Of a stretch of 64,000 bases of DNA, positions 45,095 to 58,239 are shown one piece after another. Each line of letters opens with the position of its first letter. Position 1 is the first letter of the stretch. The position numbers were made by a program, and so were the translations under genes. The stretch is from positions 10,772,076 through 10,836,075 of the forward strand of contig NC_092099.1 in NCBI RefSeq assembly GCF_045679555.1. Reading direction: 5' to 3'. This stretch comes from Salvelinus alpinus. Lineage: Eukaryota; Chordata; Actinopteri; Salmoniformes; Salmonidae. The notes under the pieces are model-generated. The model was given only the letters and a program-made list of their open reading frames with translations. It did no database searches and was not told the origin of the DNA.

Positions 45095-46518
45095 CAGTGA
45101 TTCCCAAACGTTTTATATTCCCGTACCCCATCAAACATTCAACCACCAGCTGCGTACCTTTTCTAGCACCAGGGTCAGCGCACTCTCAAATGTTGTTTTT
45201 TGCCATCATTGTAAGCCTGCCACACACACACTATACATTTATTAAACATAAGAATGATTGTGAGTTTTTGTCACAACCTGGGTCGTGGGAAGTGACAAAG
45301 AGCTCTTATAGGACCAGGGCACAAATAATAATATAATGAGAATCAATCATTTTGCTCTTTATTTAACCATCTAACATATAAAACCTTATTTGTTCATTTG
45401 AAAATGGTGAATAACTCACCACAGGTTAATTGAGAAGGGTGTGCTTGAAAGGATGCACGTAACTCTGCAATGTTGGGTTGTATTGGAGAGAGTCTCAGTC
45501 TTAAATCATTTCCCACACACAGTCTGTGACTGTATTTAGTTTTCATGCTAGTGAGGGCCGAGAATCCACTTTCACATGGGTACGTGGTTGCTAAGGGCAT
45601 CAGTGTCTTAACAGTGCGATTTGCCAAGGAAGGATAGTCTGAGCGCAGGCTAATCCAGAAATCTGACAGTGGCTTCTGATTAAATTCAATTTTCACAAAA
45701 CCGCTTGTTGCAATTTCGATGAGGCTCTCTTGTTCAGATATCGGTAAGTGGACTGGAGGAAAGACATGAAAGGGATAACGAAGCCAGTTGTTTGTTGTCA
45801 TCCGTTTCGGGAAAGTACCTGCATAATTAAGCTCGTCTCTCAATTAAAAAAAAAAACGTGTCGATACTAGGCCCCTTGATAACCAGCGCACTTCTGTATG
45901 TTGTAAAAGCGTAACATGGTCGCTGACCATATCATTGCATAGTGCAGAAAATACACGAGAGTTCAGGGGCCTTGCTTTAACAAAGTTAACCATTTTCACT
46001 GTAGTGTCCAAAACGTCTTTCAAGCTGTCAGGCATTCCCTTGGCAGCAAGAGCCTCTCGGTGAATGCTGCATTGTACCCAAATGGCGTCGGGAGCAACTG
46101 ATTGCATGCGCGTTACCACTCCACTATGTCTCCATGTCATGGCTTTTGCGCCATCATTACAGATACCAACATGAGCGGCAGCTACGTTTGGCTACATACG
46201 GACCGTTAGTGGAATTCCCGCGAGAGAGTAATGGTTAATGTGATTAGATGTTAATTATTTGACTAAGCTACCTGTATTTGACATCGTGTTATTTCGCTGA
46301 ACGCTAGATGGTTTAATTTGTATTTTTGGCAGTGAAACGAGGCTACTCAGTCGAGAAAAAAACCTCACCCAAATGTATAGCCCTGTTGGAAAATATAAAT
46401 GGACTGTTTGAAAATGTGAAGAAATTATTATTATATATAAAATTAAAAAAATGTGAATCACATTTTTATTTGGCGTACCCCCGAAAGCATTGCGCGTACC
46501 CCCGTTTGGGAATACCTG
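45095..46518 (-). mobile_element. hAT transposon, internally deleted, with 8-bp target duplication
   Basis: The ends CAGTGATTCCCAAACG and inverted CGTTTGGGAATACCTG are flanked by TCTTAAAT (45087-45094) and TCTTAAAG (46519-46526), a 7/8 match and the 8-bp duplication typical of hAT. The element is 1424 bp, and only parts of the transposase remain on the minus strand. Confidence 0.9.
45394..46140 (-). pseudogene. hAT transposase fragments (ZBED5/FAM200-like)
   Basis: The upstream part (46140-45844) reads CSIHREALAAKGMPDSLKDV and HTEVRWLSRG, a core segment of ZBED5/SCAND3-like hAT proteins. The downstream part (45843-45394) carries the dimerisation region YPSLANRTVKTLMPLATTYP, CESGFSALTSMKTKYSHRL. 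An A-rich junction at about 45844-45856 marks a frame change where sequence is deleted. The N-terminal BED zinc finger and the catalytic aspartates are absent. Confidence 0.85.
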
Positions 46519-46526
46519 TCTTAAAG

Positions 46527-48008
46527 GGTTTGTTCGGGACTTTGTCTACTTCGCTACAGTCGGATGAACTCGTGGATACCATTTTTATGTCTGCGTGCAG
46601 TTTGAAGGAAGTTGCCAATTAGTGTTAGTGCAATTGTTAACTAGCGTTAGTTCAAAGACTAGATTTCTAGATGTTCCTTTAGTCTTCCAGTCATTGTGCT
46701 AATGCTAGTTAGCATTGGTTTGCGAAACTACCTCTAACTTCATTCATGCTGGACACAGAGACATACAAATGGTATCAAGTTAATCTGACTCTGGGGAAGG
46801 GCTTCATTGCCAAAATAACAAACTATTCCTTTATGTAAGGATGTTATCCAAAAACAATTGAGCAAAGACACTGGGGTCTTGGGCATGGGTATTAACCCTA
46901 AATGATTTGGCCATTGGAAAAAGTTGCTATTAGATGACTGGTCGATTCTGAAGTTTTCTGCTGAAAAGCCTGGCCTGCTTCTGTCAATCTTGAGCGGTGG
47001 CCATTCCAGTGTCTACATCAAATCCCTCAAATGGAATAATACCATTTGCTAAGTACACCACTCTGCTAAGTACAGAACTTTCATTTAGTGGTGTACTTTG
47101 CTTAAAGGGTAGTAGTAGTTCTGAAAGTAGCGTTCACAAGCCAAAAGTGGTCCCTGAAAATTATGTACTAAGTCATACATGTTCGCCATGTCATTTCTCC
47201 CTCTCGCTCTCTGCTGTGGGTGCATCATGTTCATCTTGCTAGCTGTCAATCATATGGCGAGGGGCTGAAGCTCATTGGTTGAACTTGAATTGCTAGGGGC
47301 TGGCCCACGTGGGGGGGAAATGTAGGGAAAATGGTGCAGCACAGCTTCCACAAAAACGGTTGCTTTCAAACTAGTGATTTTGTGGCAAATTGAGGTAACA
47401 GTAATTCTGCTCATAGATTATGCATGTATGAACTACACATTAACACAACCAGCCTAAAGCGGAAGATTTAAAAAAATACTTAGTAGTCGCCAAAATTCCA
47501 GAGCATGTCTAACTAACACTGCTGGACCTTTGAACATTGATTTTAGTGTGTAGTATTTATCTGTGGTGCTTTTATGAAGGCAGTGTGTGTAATAAACAAG
47601 GGATGCATGGCACCCCCAAATCTTCTGGGAGACATTATCAGCATCGCTGATGCAGGAAATAGATTCAATGTGAAAAATAATACCCTTGAATAATTAATTC
47701 AATGGGTTTTAAATGAACCGACTGCACCCAGGGGAGGTGGAGCAGGTACGTTTACAAGTGCTGTTTTAAAAAGATGTGTGAGACTTGGGGATGGTCGATA
47801 AGAAGGCAAAGGAGAGAGATTAAAGCAGATCTTAAGTGTAGAAGGCACTCAAAACATTGGTTTGTTGACAGTGAACTCGGACGAAAACAATAGTGTTTGA
47901 TTTGAGTATGTTCAGCATACAGCATTTCAGTCCGCTGCAGTGGTCAGGTGGTAAAATTAAGTGATGACCAGACAGTTTATGAATGACATTTGGGAATAAC
48001 ATGTTTCA
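46527..48008. other. No gene recognised
   Basis: No exon supported. Short open frames (for example 46997-47242) show no domain. Confidence 0.5.
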
Positions 48009-48191
48009 GACAGACCTGGGTTCAAATACTATTCCAAATATTTTATCTGTTGTTGATTGAGCTTGCCTGGCTTAATAGAACCACTAGAATATTCGACACA
48101 GTTGCAAACCCTGCCCGTCTGGCACTCCAGGCAGACTCTGCAAACACTTAAGTATTTGAAAGATTTCAAGTACTATTTAAACCCAGGTCTG
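48009..48191. mobile_element. Foldback MITE (CAGACCTGGGTTCAAATACT ends)
   Basis: The left CAGACCTGGGTTCAAATACT pairs with the right AGTACTATTTAAACCCAGGTCTG, and the pairing extends inward imperfectly. It is 183 bp with no gene. Confidence 0.82.
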
Positions 48192-49384
48192 GACTCAAAA
48201 CACTGTATGGCATATTGATTGTTCAAACAGTTGTTGAGGTGTGTTTCTGTGTTAGTTGGGCCAATAAAAGCTGCCTATTCACTAGTCTGTGGCTAAGCAA
48301 TGCATGAACTAATGGGCTTTGTATAGTTGGAAAGTGTGTTGACAGAGGACGTTCTGTGTAATGCTTTAATGTATTCTAAGAAGCTTGAAAATGTCAACTT
48401 TGAACACAAACCATGTCTCGTCTTGTACTCTACCCATTTCAAATGGTTTCCTCCACTGGCTGGTTCCAGTGAGTAAAATATGTCCATGTACAAATGTCTC
48501 TATATTAACTTTTGGTTGCCATTCCTGTTTTAGGTATTTATGACCCGTTTCAGGAAACTAGGTGTGTGTCGCGGGTCACTACTTCACAGGAGGGCCATTT
48601 GAACGTAAACGTTTATAAAAAAATCCGAATGCGTTTTTTGGCAGAAATGCCTTCTCGAACATGTGAACTTTCATGTGTCTTAATAACAAACTTCTATGCC
48701 ATCTGTAAATACAAATACAATTGTTAAATTACGAGCCTAGTTGGTTTAGCCTAAGAAAAAGTCAGCAACCTTCCTGCTAGCCATGATTGGCTGAGATAAT
48801 GAGTGTGCTGGACATGCCGAGAGAGGAGTTTGGATTGGTCTGCCATATAGCACGCTTCTGTTTTATTTGAGCTAGTCAGTATGTCTAGGTAATCCTGTCT
48901 CACACAGCTTTAAAAAAATGTATTGTGTATTAAAACTGCACAAGGGTTGCTCTCCACTTTCTGAAAGAGTGATGTTTGAAATCAGTGGAATTCGGGTATG
49001 ATAGCTTCTGGATTACATCTTCAAACTAAGCGCCATGCATCTGACAGGAGAGGCGTCTAACCATGAATGATGTATACGGGTAAAATAGCTACATTATCAG
49101 ATGTGACATATTTCTAATTTTGATAGAAAAGCCATTTACTTGGCTAGCTATAGCCTAATGGTTCATTGTTTACCTAGATGTTACGTGTATGACATTATTA
49201 TTCATATCTCAGAGCTATTTGCTTAGCTAGCTATAGCCTAATGTTAGCTAGCTAATATTGAACCTTATTGGTTAACTACCTGCAGATTCATGCAGGGTAA
49301 TAACGTCATGAGTTGTGATTATGGTTCATTGTTTACCTAGGTAGCTAGCTACATGTCTTAACAAAAGACTCCACTATGCAAGTA
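48192..49384. other. No gene recognised
   Basis: Non-coding, with several TAGCTAGC-rich patches typical of fish intergenic DNA. Confidence 0.5.
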
Positions 49385-49670
49385 AACATTTCGGGTGCGT
49401 TCGTAAATTCAGTCTGGCCATTTACTTCACGCCCGTTGAACATGACCGGTGTGACCGAAACGCTCTGAATTTACTAACGGACAATCTGACAGCACAGTTG
49501 CAGTCACCAACGCTCTGGATAACATAACAGCCTAACCAGCTCTGCTAGGGCGAGTAATGTTCAGTGAGCTGTTCTCTCTCTCACTTAGATGTCTGGAAGT
49601 AGCTAGCAGGTTGGCGTGGGTGCATGACTGCTGCTGTTAGTACATTCGGACAACCTTTAAAGAGATGGGC
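49385..49670. repeat. Dispersed repeat, copy 1
   Basis: It shares ordered blocks with 60640-61030: GGGTGCGTTCGTAAATTC, CACCAACGCTCTGG, GCCTAACCAGCTCTGCTAGG, GTCTGGAAGTAGCTAG. No coding capacity is visible and termini are not defined. Confidence 0.75.
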
Positions 49671-52639
49671 GGGGCTAAAGCTTAAGAGGGTGTGAACGAT
49701 GCTGAATGGGTGTAGACAAAGAAGGGCTCTCCAATAGTAGTACCAAAACATTCAAAGGCCATTTTGTCAAAAGTGAGTTTTTCAACTTTCAAAGCAAAAT
49801 TACTTTCCCGTTGTTCCTCAACTGTAGTGTATGATATACCATTTTGTAGCTCTGAGTATCTACTTTTATCCAATATAAAAAAAACACTGTTTCAAATTTC
49901 GCTACATAAGACATTCAGAGATATGTGGCATTAGTGAAGTGTACAAATGTAGTTTTCTTATTTCATGTGACTTAAAACCACATTACAATTTGTTCTTGAA
50001 TCAGCAAGCATGTTGAACTAGTGACTGGCTTTTAATACAATCCTTGGCAGCCGAACCCTTGTTAATTGTATGGACATTTTGCTCCAACTGCTCACTTAGT
50101 AAAACTGTCAAATTGCTTTCAAGGTTGAGCAGCATCCATCAGCTCCCATTAGACATGTTTAGTTTTATTTATTACATTCTCTTCATCCAAGATGTTTCTC
50201 CTGAGAGCAACCATCCTTTTCCTGTGAAAACAGGACCCATATGAATTCTGAGTGAATAGGGAGGGGAGGATGTACAGGAGGAAACATGGATTCGGGAATG
50301 GACTAAATGTAAACCGGACTGAATGGAGGGCTCTTCTTTCTACACCCATTTTAAACTTAATGTCAGGTTGAGTTGTATGCATCTTTGTTGGGTGTTGAAT
50401 GAAGACACAAGTGGAAGTGTGTATTAGTGACTTTTGAGGATAGCATCCAGCCAGGCGCCTGCCTGTAGGCCTAGCAGTTGTTTGTTTTGTGTGTATTATA
50501 TGAGTGTTTGTTCATTGATCAGAATCTAGTGAACATTGTGTGATTCATAACAGATATCAAAAGTATGCACATGCATCTGAATACGGTATCTTATACAAGA
50601 CTGGTACTCATGCACATTTCCTGTGTAATATACTATACTGTAATGAGGACATCGGAGTAATAAGCTTACATGTAAATTGTTGTGGTTTCTATTTAGTTAA
50701 AATTGGTAATTTGAAATTCATGCTCATGATGTAGAGCTGTGGACACGGCACAACATTAGACTGCAGAATGTTGTTTATTTTAGTTTTGGGCAACTTTCCA
50801 AATCAGATGAGCTCCTGAAAATGTTTGTTCTCCCTTGGTTGAGCTCACAAGACCACTTGCATTAGATTGCATAACTTAAGGTGCTGTCAGCCCAAGCGGT
50901 TGGGGATTCTTTCTTGATATAATTCACAAATAATGGCAAAATTCCAAGTGGCTGAAAGCCCTCAAAGTCATTTTGTTCAGTGTTGGAGCTCCAAGGACTG
51001 TTTATTGGTGTCTTGGCTGATAAGGTAAGAAGGGAAAATGTATTACATGCCAGAGGCCAATGTTGTTAGAATGTGGTTCATTGTTCAAAATGGCTCTTAA
51101 ATGCTTTTTTTAAATGACCAAATAGGCCTATAGAACAATACCCCCAGTCATTGGCTAGCATTTCAAACATCCAATAGTCTAGATCTATAGATTGACATTT
51201 AATTCAATACTATACTATCTCTTGTTTATTACATGCCAGTGTTTACAGTAAACCCGTGTTTTCTGTTTACACACTAACCCTCAAAGAATACAGTTTCTGA
51301 GCCCTCATATTATTTATTTTCAAGATAGTAAGTTAACACTCCTTGGTTAGTGTGCAGACTCTTGATTGGTGGAAGGTAGGTTATTTGCATAGTACTGCTG
51401 ATGGCACCTTTAAAATAGTTTCTGAGGGTATTGCGTTTAATTGCCCTGTTGAACACTAAATAAGACCTTGGGAAACATTCAACTTCGACTTATTACACAG
51501 TCTTGTGAATAAATACTCTCTTGTTTTACATTTGTCTGCACTCAGTCAAACGCCGAAGGGAATTTAAGTATGGCGAAAAAATATATAATTTTGTTAACAC
51601 AGTAGCCAGACATGGAAATATGAATTAGTTGTGATTCATAATTTATGGAAGCTAATTACACAAAGTACATGGTTTTTAGGCTTATCTGGGAGGATAAGGA
51701 GTAGAGAAATCCAGATATTTCTGCTCGGCCTGTTTAGGGTAATTTGGATTATTATGAGGGAACTTCAGCAAATTGACTCGGATTAAAAAATCATTATCAG
51801 TCTCTAATGAAAATGTCAGTGTAGCCTGTGATTTAATTGTAAGCACAATGTAGCAATTTTAAACAAACAGAGTAAGGAGATTACATCCAACAATCACAAT
51901 TTATTCTATATATTTGTGTGTCAAATGTCACAGCACAATTCAAACAGTGAATATCACAGGAATGACTGCAGCTCTTATAGAAAGGAATCAGGTAAACCTG
52001 TCCATGTCTCTTCTGCTTGAGGCAGATATGTTTTCATTAAATGTCCTTAAATAACCCTGTTAGACCGTGTGCATTATTTATTCAATTGATTTATTCCTTA
52101 ATGTGCATTTTATTTTTTGATCCGATCGTTTGTGATCTGGAATGATGAACCCACTTAAGTGAATATGGTCCAGAGTCCATTACTGTGATGATGATGATAA
52201 AAGTCCTCAAAGAATGAAAGTGGTGAGGCGGTCCAGAAATTAGAATATCTTTAAAGGGGAATTTCACCCTGGGGGAATATGGGCTTGTTTTCATCATGTC
52301 TGAGGCATTTGATGGCGGGGTGAGATCTAAAAATCTATGTAGTCCTGCTTTGTGGCATTTCGTGAAGGCTGTATGTTATACTGATTGCACTATACATTTT
52401 TGTGGGTGTAGATATGGTTGTCGTTGTTTGATAGAAACCATTGGACGTCTTTCAGCGATGTTCCTATCAGTAGAGTCATTGCTAAATATGCAAGCAGACA
52501 CATTTTTTCCAGTCTCTGAAAGACTACAATTTGTGTTGGGCAGTGCTTCATGTTCTGGCCCCCGTCCTTCCCCCAAGGCAGCCTTTTATGAAAAGGAGGG
52601 GGACACTAACAACAATCCTTTGGGCAAAACTGAAAGAAC
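49671..52639. other. No gene recognised (long non-coding stretch)
   Basis: About 3 kb of AT-rich DNA. A minus-strand 63-codon frame at 49682-49873 and a plus-strand 140-codon frame at 52296-52718 are the longest. The latter overlaps the P2X7-like relic only in part and has no recognisable domain of its own. Confidence 0.5.
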
Positions 52640-52860
52640 TGACCAGACGCAATGGCTTCAAGTGATTCCTCTCATCAACACGAATTTGACGATGGAGCAT
52701 CTATTAGCTACATGGTGACCCACCATACATGTTTCAACCGGAATATAGCGAAGAGTATTCAAAACAATGAGTTAGATTTAGCTAACGTTAGAAGTCAGCG
52801 ACAGCCGATGCCAGCACCAAGAAGGCAGGTGACAACTACGGTGTCTAGCTAAATAAGTTA
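52640..52860 (+). pseudogene. Possible relic of a P2X7-like fish multicopy gene, first exon
   Basis: MASSDSSHQHEFDDGASISY begins at 52652. In a neighbouring frame the sequence reads PPYMFQPEYSEEYSKQ. PYMFEPEY followed by acidic residues is familiar from the N-termini of P2X7-like, transposon-associated genes in fish. No downstream exon is visible. The assignment is tentative. Confidence 0.4.
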
Positions 52861-53232
52861 TTTTTCCTGCAAGCCACCTAGCTAACTTCAGTTTATCTAC
52901 TGAAACCCATATTGTGTATTGCTGGCTAACATACTACTGTGTTATAGTGGGGGGAAATTACATTATTTTTCTATTTGCTAACTTAGCTAGCTAAACAACT
53001 TCCGGTAGCCATATCTATGACTAACGTTACCAGCAAACGTTGGCACATGATGAGTTTGCTAGCTAGTTAGCTTGGCGCCTGGTAACTTGTTATGCGCCAC
53101 GCCTAACATTTGTAACTTGTTCACAAACATGTGTAACATCAGCAACTGTAAATACATTTGAGTAGCTAGCTCTGTAACATAATTGATGAAGGCTGACATT
53201 GGTTTCACATTGGTTATTATTATGACCGTGTA

Positions 53233-53682
53233 TGTCACACCCTGATCTGTTTCACATGTCTTTGTTATTGTCTCCACCCCCTCCAGGTGTCACCCATCTA
53301 ACCTATTATCCCCTGTGTATTTATAACTGTGTTGTCTGTTGCCAGTTCGTCTTATTTGTTCAAGTCAACCAGCGTTTTGTGTCTCAACTCCTGCTTTTTC
53401 CAGTCTCTCTTTTCTCACCCTCCTGGTTTTGACCCTTGCCTGTCCTGAATCCGAGCCCGCCTGCCTGACCCTGAGCCTGCCTGCCGATCTTTACCTTTGC
53501 CCCCCTCTGGATTACCGACATCTGCCTTAACCTGAGCCTGCCTGCCCCCCGGTACCGTTGCCCCACCTCTGGTTTACTGACCCCTGCCTGCCTTGACCTG
53601 TCTGTTGCCTGCCCCTGTTGGTATATTAAACCATTGTTTATTCGACGTGGTCTGCATCTGGGTCTTACCTTCATACCCGATA
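53233..53682 (+). mobile_element. Solo LTR with 5-bp target duplication
   Basis: A 450-bp sequence starting TGTCACACCCTGATCTG and ending CTTCATACCCGATA is flanked on both sides by GTGTA (53228-53232 and 53683-53687). It is rich in pyrimidine-purine GCCTGCC-type repeats and has ATTAAA near its 3' end. TG start, near-CA end (TA here) and the 5-bp duplication indicate an LTR left by recombination between the two LTRs of one retroelement. Confidence 0.87.
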
Positions 53683-53689
53683 GTGTATG

Positions 53690-54830
53690 CATTTCAATCT
53701 CATCAAATTATAGCCATGATGGAAGAGAGAATTCCAAGCAGATGTAAATAACAAGTATCACATATCCAGCAAGCTAGCCAGCTACGTTTACAATCAAACA
53801 GTGAGGAGAAACAACAATACAACAATTTACTGTTGCAAATCTCTAAAACTGAAGCTGGTTTTACTATACAAATATTTGCCTAAGCATGCCTGATACTGTC
53901 TGCCTCATTTCTACAGTCTGGTCACTGTGCAAAAGTTGAGAGTTATGCCATATTTATTTTTATTGGCCTAGATATTGTTGGAAATGTAATATCTGTGCCT
54001 GTTCACATGCATGTTCAAATAGTCTACCCTAATGTTGACGTTATGCTGGCACGGTTTAACTGTTGTTCAAACTGTACAATAGAGTATACAGTGGTTCCTC
54101 CTTTAAAAGTTGTGAGTTTACACCGCAGGACTTAGAGGTACCCAGCGTCATGGCTTCATTGCTCCAGACCACCACAAGGGGGAGTTAGAGCACTCATTAT
54201 GCATTTGGGTCCCAAGGTTTTTATATGACCAATCATATCGAGTGGTTCCAATGACGAATTTGTTGCGAGCCACCCATCCCTGGTGACTTTCTTCAGCAAA
54301 GACGGCTGACAAAACATTACGGTGGAAGAAAATGTAAGTAGTTATAACATCATAATGAGTCAAGCAAAAAATTGACAATTGAGAGGAATATGATAGTTAA
54401 TGTAGAGAAAGTGTTTGTGCAGATTTTTTTGTCATAAAGTTAATTTACGAAAATCGCTATTTTGCAAGTTAGCTGACTAGCTAACATTAGCCAGCTAGCT
54501 AGCTAGTGTTATGACATGAGTAGTAATTTGTGTTGTTTAATGTTTTAGGGACTCCTGAGAAAACCAGCAAACCAGGCTGTCGTCTTGTGTAACAGTGGAT
54601 GTAAAGAATCTAGCTAGCTAAAGCATTTACTGCAAATTGAATGTACAATTGTGTTAGTTTGCCTTGCTTATATTTGCCATGCAATACAGCTGAAGTAACA
54701 TAGCTAACTATTTATTATTTATTTGCTTATTGTGTAGTGGAGGATAAAAATAACTGTATGCCTATGGATGTGTAGCTAGCTACAGTATGTAGCCGATCTG
54801 TGTATGGACCTTTTGTGTATGAAACCGCCA
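53690..54830. other. Non-coding; includes a repeat phrase shared with 60149
   Basis: GGGGGAGTTAGAGCACTCAT (54179-54198) recurs, slightly changed, near 60150-60175. No exon supported. The 76-codon minus-strand frame at 54148-54378 has no known domain. Confidence 0.45.
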
Positions 54831-54839
54831 CGCTGATCC

Positions 54840-55878
54840 GTAACACAGGGGCCCCTCAGGGGTGCGTGCTCAGCCCCCTCCTGTACTCCCTGTTCACTCA
54901 TGACTGCATGGCTAGGCACGACTCCAATACCATCATTAAGTTTGCCGATGACACAACATGGTAGGCCTGATCAACGAGACAGCCTACAGGGAGGAGGTCA
55001 GAGACCTGGCCGTGTGGTGCCAGGACAACAACCTCTCCCTCGACGTGATTAAGACAAAGGAGATGATTGTGGACAACAGGAAAAAGAGTACAGAGCACGC
55101 CCCCATTCTCATCGACAGGGATGCAGTGGAGCAGGTTGAGAGCTTCAAGTTCCTTGGTGTCCACATCACTAACAAACTAACATGGTCCAAGCACACCATG
55201 ACAGTTGTGAAACGGGCACGACAAAACCTATTCCCCCTCAGGAGACTGAAAAGCTTTGGCATGGGTTCTGAGATCCTCAAAAGGTTCTACAGCTGCAGCA
55301 TCGAGAGCATCCTGACTGGTTGCATCACTGCCTGGTATGGCAACTGCTCTGCCTCCGACCACAAGGCACTACAGAGGGTAGTGTGAACGGCCCAGTACAT
55401 CACTGGGCCAAGCTTCCTGCCATCCAGGAGCTCTATACCAGGCAGTGTCAGAGGAAGGCCCTAAAAATTGTCAAAGACTCCAGCCACCCTAGTCATAGAC
55501 TGTTCTCTCTACTACCACACGGCAAGCGGTACCGGAGCGCCAAGTCTAGGTCCAAGAGGCTTCTAAACAGCTTCTACCCCCAAGCGATAAGCCTCCTGAA
55601 CATCTAGTCAAATGGCTACCCACTTATTCACTTAATTAATTAACTCTACCTACATGTACATACTACCTCAACTAACCCGTGCCACCGCACATTGACTCTG
55701 TACCGGCACCCCCCTGTATATATTGTTATTTTTTTACTGCTCCTCTTTAATTACTTGTTACTTTTATCTCTTATTCTTATCCGTATTTTTTTAAACTGCA
55801 CTGTAGGCTAGGGACTCATAAGTAAGCATTTCACTGTTGTATTCGGCGCATGTGACTAATACAATTTGATTTGATTTG
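54840..55878 (+). mobile_element. Rex1-like LINE, 5'-truncated, disrupted
   Basis: It starts within the reverse transcriptase at GAPQGCVLSPLLYSLFTHDC (motif B) and continues through IIKFADDT (catalytic FADD), VEQVESFKFLGVHI and ILTGCITAWYGNCSASDHKA. A one-base loss follows FADDTT, and a TGA lies at about 55384. The 3' end is a (TTTGA)n-type tail near 55860-55878. Typical of dead, 5'-truncated retrocopies. Confidence 0.88.
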
Positions 55879-56315
55879 AGCCTCAGCTATCATAGTTGTT
55901 GCATCGATTTGAAGTCTAAATGGCATTAACGAAGCCAATGGATTGAGTAGAATATAAAAACTTTATTGTACGAAGGATGCAAGTCCTATATACATGTACT
56001 GTAGTTATTACCACTAATTAGATCCCCACATTGTAGCCTGTACATTGAATATATTCACTGATGATGTACTCTTCCTTGGCAAATAAAGGTGCGGTTCATG
56101 TATGAATCTCTGTGAGACATTCTTTTTCAGTCATATCCAATACCAGGTGTATCAAACTCCATTCTTTGAATGATGCTGTGTCTGCATGTATGTATTACAA
56201 TTATACACTTCAACAGTGTTTACCACTCCTGCTCCTGGGACATCAATGATTACACATTGTAACTATGCAATGGACTAGAAACATTATTTAAGTAAAGGTT
56301 GATTTGTAATTCACA
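55879..56315. other. No gene recognised
   Basis: Short AT-rich spacer between the LINE and the next Tc1. No exon supported. Confidence 0.5.
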
Positions 56316-57035
56316 CAGTTGAAGTCGGAAGTTTACATACACCTCAGCCAAATACATTTAAACTCAGTTTTTCACAATTCCTGACATTTAATCAGAGTAA
56401 ATATTCCCTGTCTTAGGTCAGTTAGGATCACCACTTTATTTTAAGAATGTGAAATGTCAGAATAATAGTAGAGAGAATGATTTATTTCAGCTTGTATTTC
56501 TTTCATCACATTCCCAGTGGGTCAGAAGTTTACATACACTCAATTAGTATTTGGTAGCATTGCCTTTAAATTGTTTAACTTGGGTCAAACATTTCGGGTA
56601 GACTTCCACAAGCTTCCCACAATAGAAATGAGGTCAGGGCTTTGTGATGGCCACTCCACTACCTTGACTTTGTTGTCCTTAAGCCATTTTGCCACAACTT
56701 TGGAAGTATGCTTGGGGTCATTGTCCATTTGGAAGACCCATCAATTAGCCTATCAAAAGCTTCTAAAGCCATGACATAATTTTCTGGAATTTTCCAAGCT
56801 GTTTAAAGGCGTATTCAACTTAGTGTATGTAAACTTCTGACCCACTGGAATTGTGATACAGTGAAATAATCTGTCTGTCAACAATTGTTGGAAAGATTAC
56901 TTGTGTCATGCACAAAGTAGATGTCCTAACCGACTTGCCAAAACTATAGTTTGTTAACAAGAAATTTGTGAAGTGGTTGAAAAACAAGTTTTAATGACTC
57001 CAACCTAAGTGTATGTAAACTTCCGACTTCAACTG
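56316..57035 (-). mobile_element. Sleeping-Beauty-type Tc1, internally deleted
   Basis: The ends CAGTTGAAGTCGGAAGTTTA and inverted AAACTTCCGACTTCAACTG are clear. The 720-bp copy keeps both inverted ends, but most of the transposase gene is gone. A short C-terminal remnant lies around 56630-56740. Confidence 0.93.
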
Positions 57036-58239
57036 TATATACAGAAATACACCTATGCCTATCTAACTCCCTTCATCTGCATTAATCTGAGGACACAGGA
57101 TAGGTGTAGTATTCCAATGAGATACTTAATTTCAACCAGTGGAGAATGTGAAACGCTTTATTGAAAGTTCATTATCCAGGTGTTATAAATACATAATACA
57201 TGCATTATAAATATTATAATTGTAATATTATATTATAAATACAAGTTCAATCTGTACTTCAATGCACATATGGTGTGCATTATAAAAAAAAATAGGAAGA
57301 AGAGGAGGTGGGGAGAGAGGTGTAGAAGACAGAAAAGGAAAGTGGTAAAACAGAGGAGCAGTATTCTCTCAGTTCATCACAATTACATAGTGTCTCTTGC
57401 AGTGTCTCCTAACCTTTGGGCAGATTGGGAGCCCAAGGCTGGTTATCTTAAGAGCAGGTGAGGTGGCGATGATGGGACATCAAAACATACCTGGAGACGA
57501 GAGACAGATGGATAGAGCGAGGGCACGATTAAGATTTCTTTATTTATTCTAACACGGTCAGTCATCATAATCATCAGGTGAAATGCAAAACTGACCTTGG
57601 ATCATTATCTCGGGGGTTACTACATCTCTATCTGGATTTCAATGTAAAGCTTCTCTTTAATACTACTTCCTGTATAATATCCCTTATAACAAATCAGGAT
57701 AACATTGAATAGATAGATACATGTGCATGTGTAGCATGTGACAATAGCAGGATCATATCAAGGATAGCATCACAAATGAACACATAAATACCACTTGAAG
57801 CTTGATGATGACTTGATCATTTGAATCAGCTGTGTAGTGCTAAGGCAAAAACAAAAATGTGCACCCCTTTGTGTTCCCAGGACCAGGACTGAGAACCGCT
57901 GCTCTTCATTGGGACCTCTTAATCTGCAGACAGGCTTTCACAGCTCTCTGTATCTGAGTACAGAAAACCTCACAAGAAATAGACTACACAAAAGTACCTG
58001 CTTTATCCAGAATAACCTACTCTCTCACTTTGACAGCTGGCCCTGCTATCCTTTCACCCTCCTCCAAAATATAAAAATGTTTGCCATTATTAAGAGTGGC
58101 ACTGGGGCTAAAACAATATCCTACATAGTGTTGCACCTAAAAAGGCATTGCACCTAAAAAGGCTGGAGACTCATAACTAATCGAAGAGCATGCATGTATA
58201 TGTCCTGACCAAAAGATGAGGAGTCAGTGGTTGGGTTCA
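57036..58239. other. No gene recognised
   Basis: AT-rich sequence with a purine-rich patch at 57290-57345. No exon supported. The 3' part of the integrase-like pseudogene may fade into 57840-58240. Confidence 0.45.

Noticed and set aside
52296..52718. 140-codon plus-strand open frame
   Set aside because: No domain or homology recognised, composition ordinary. The only familiar sequence nearby is in different frames (52652 onward).
53384..53692. A 102-codon minus-strand frame and overlapping plus-strand frames
   Set aside because: They lie wholly in the solo LTR and reflect its low-complexity GCCTGCC repeats.
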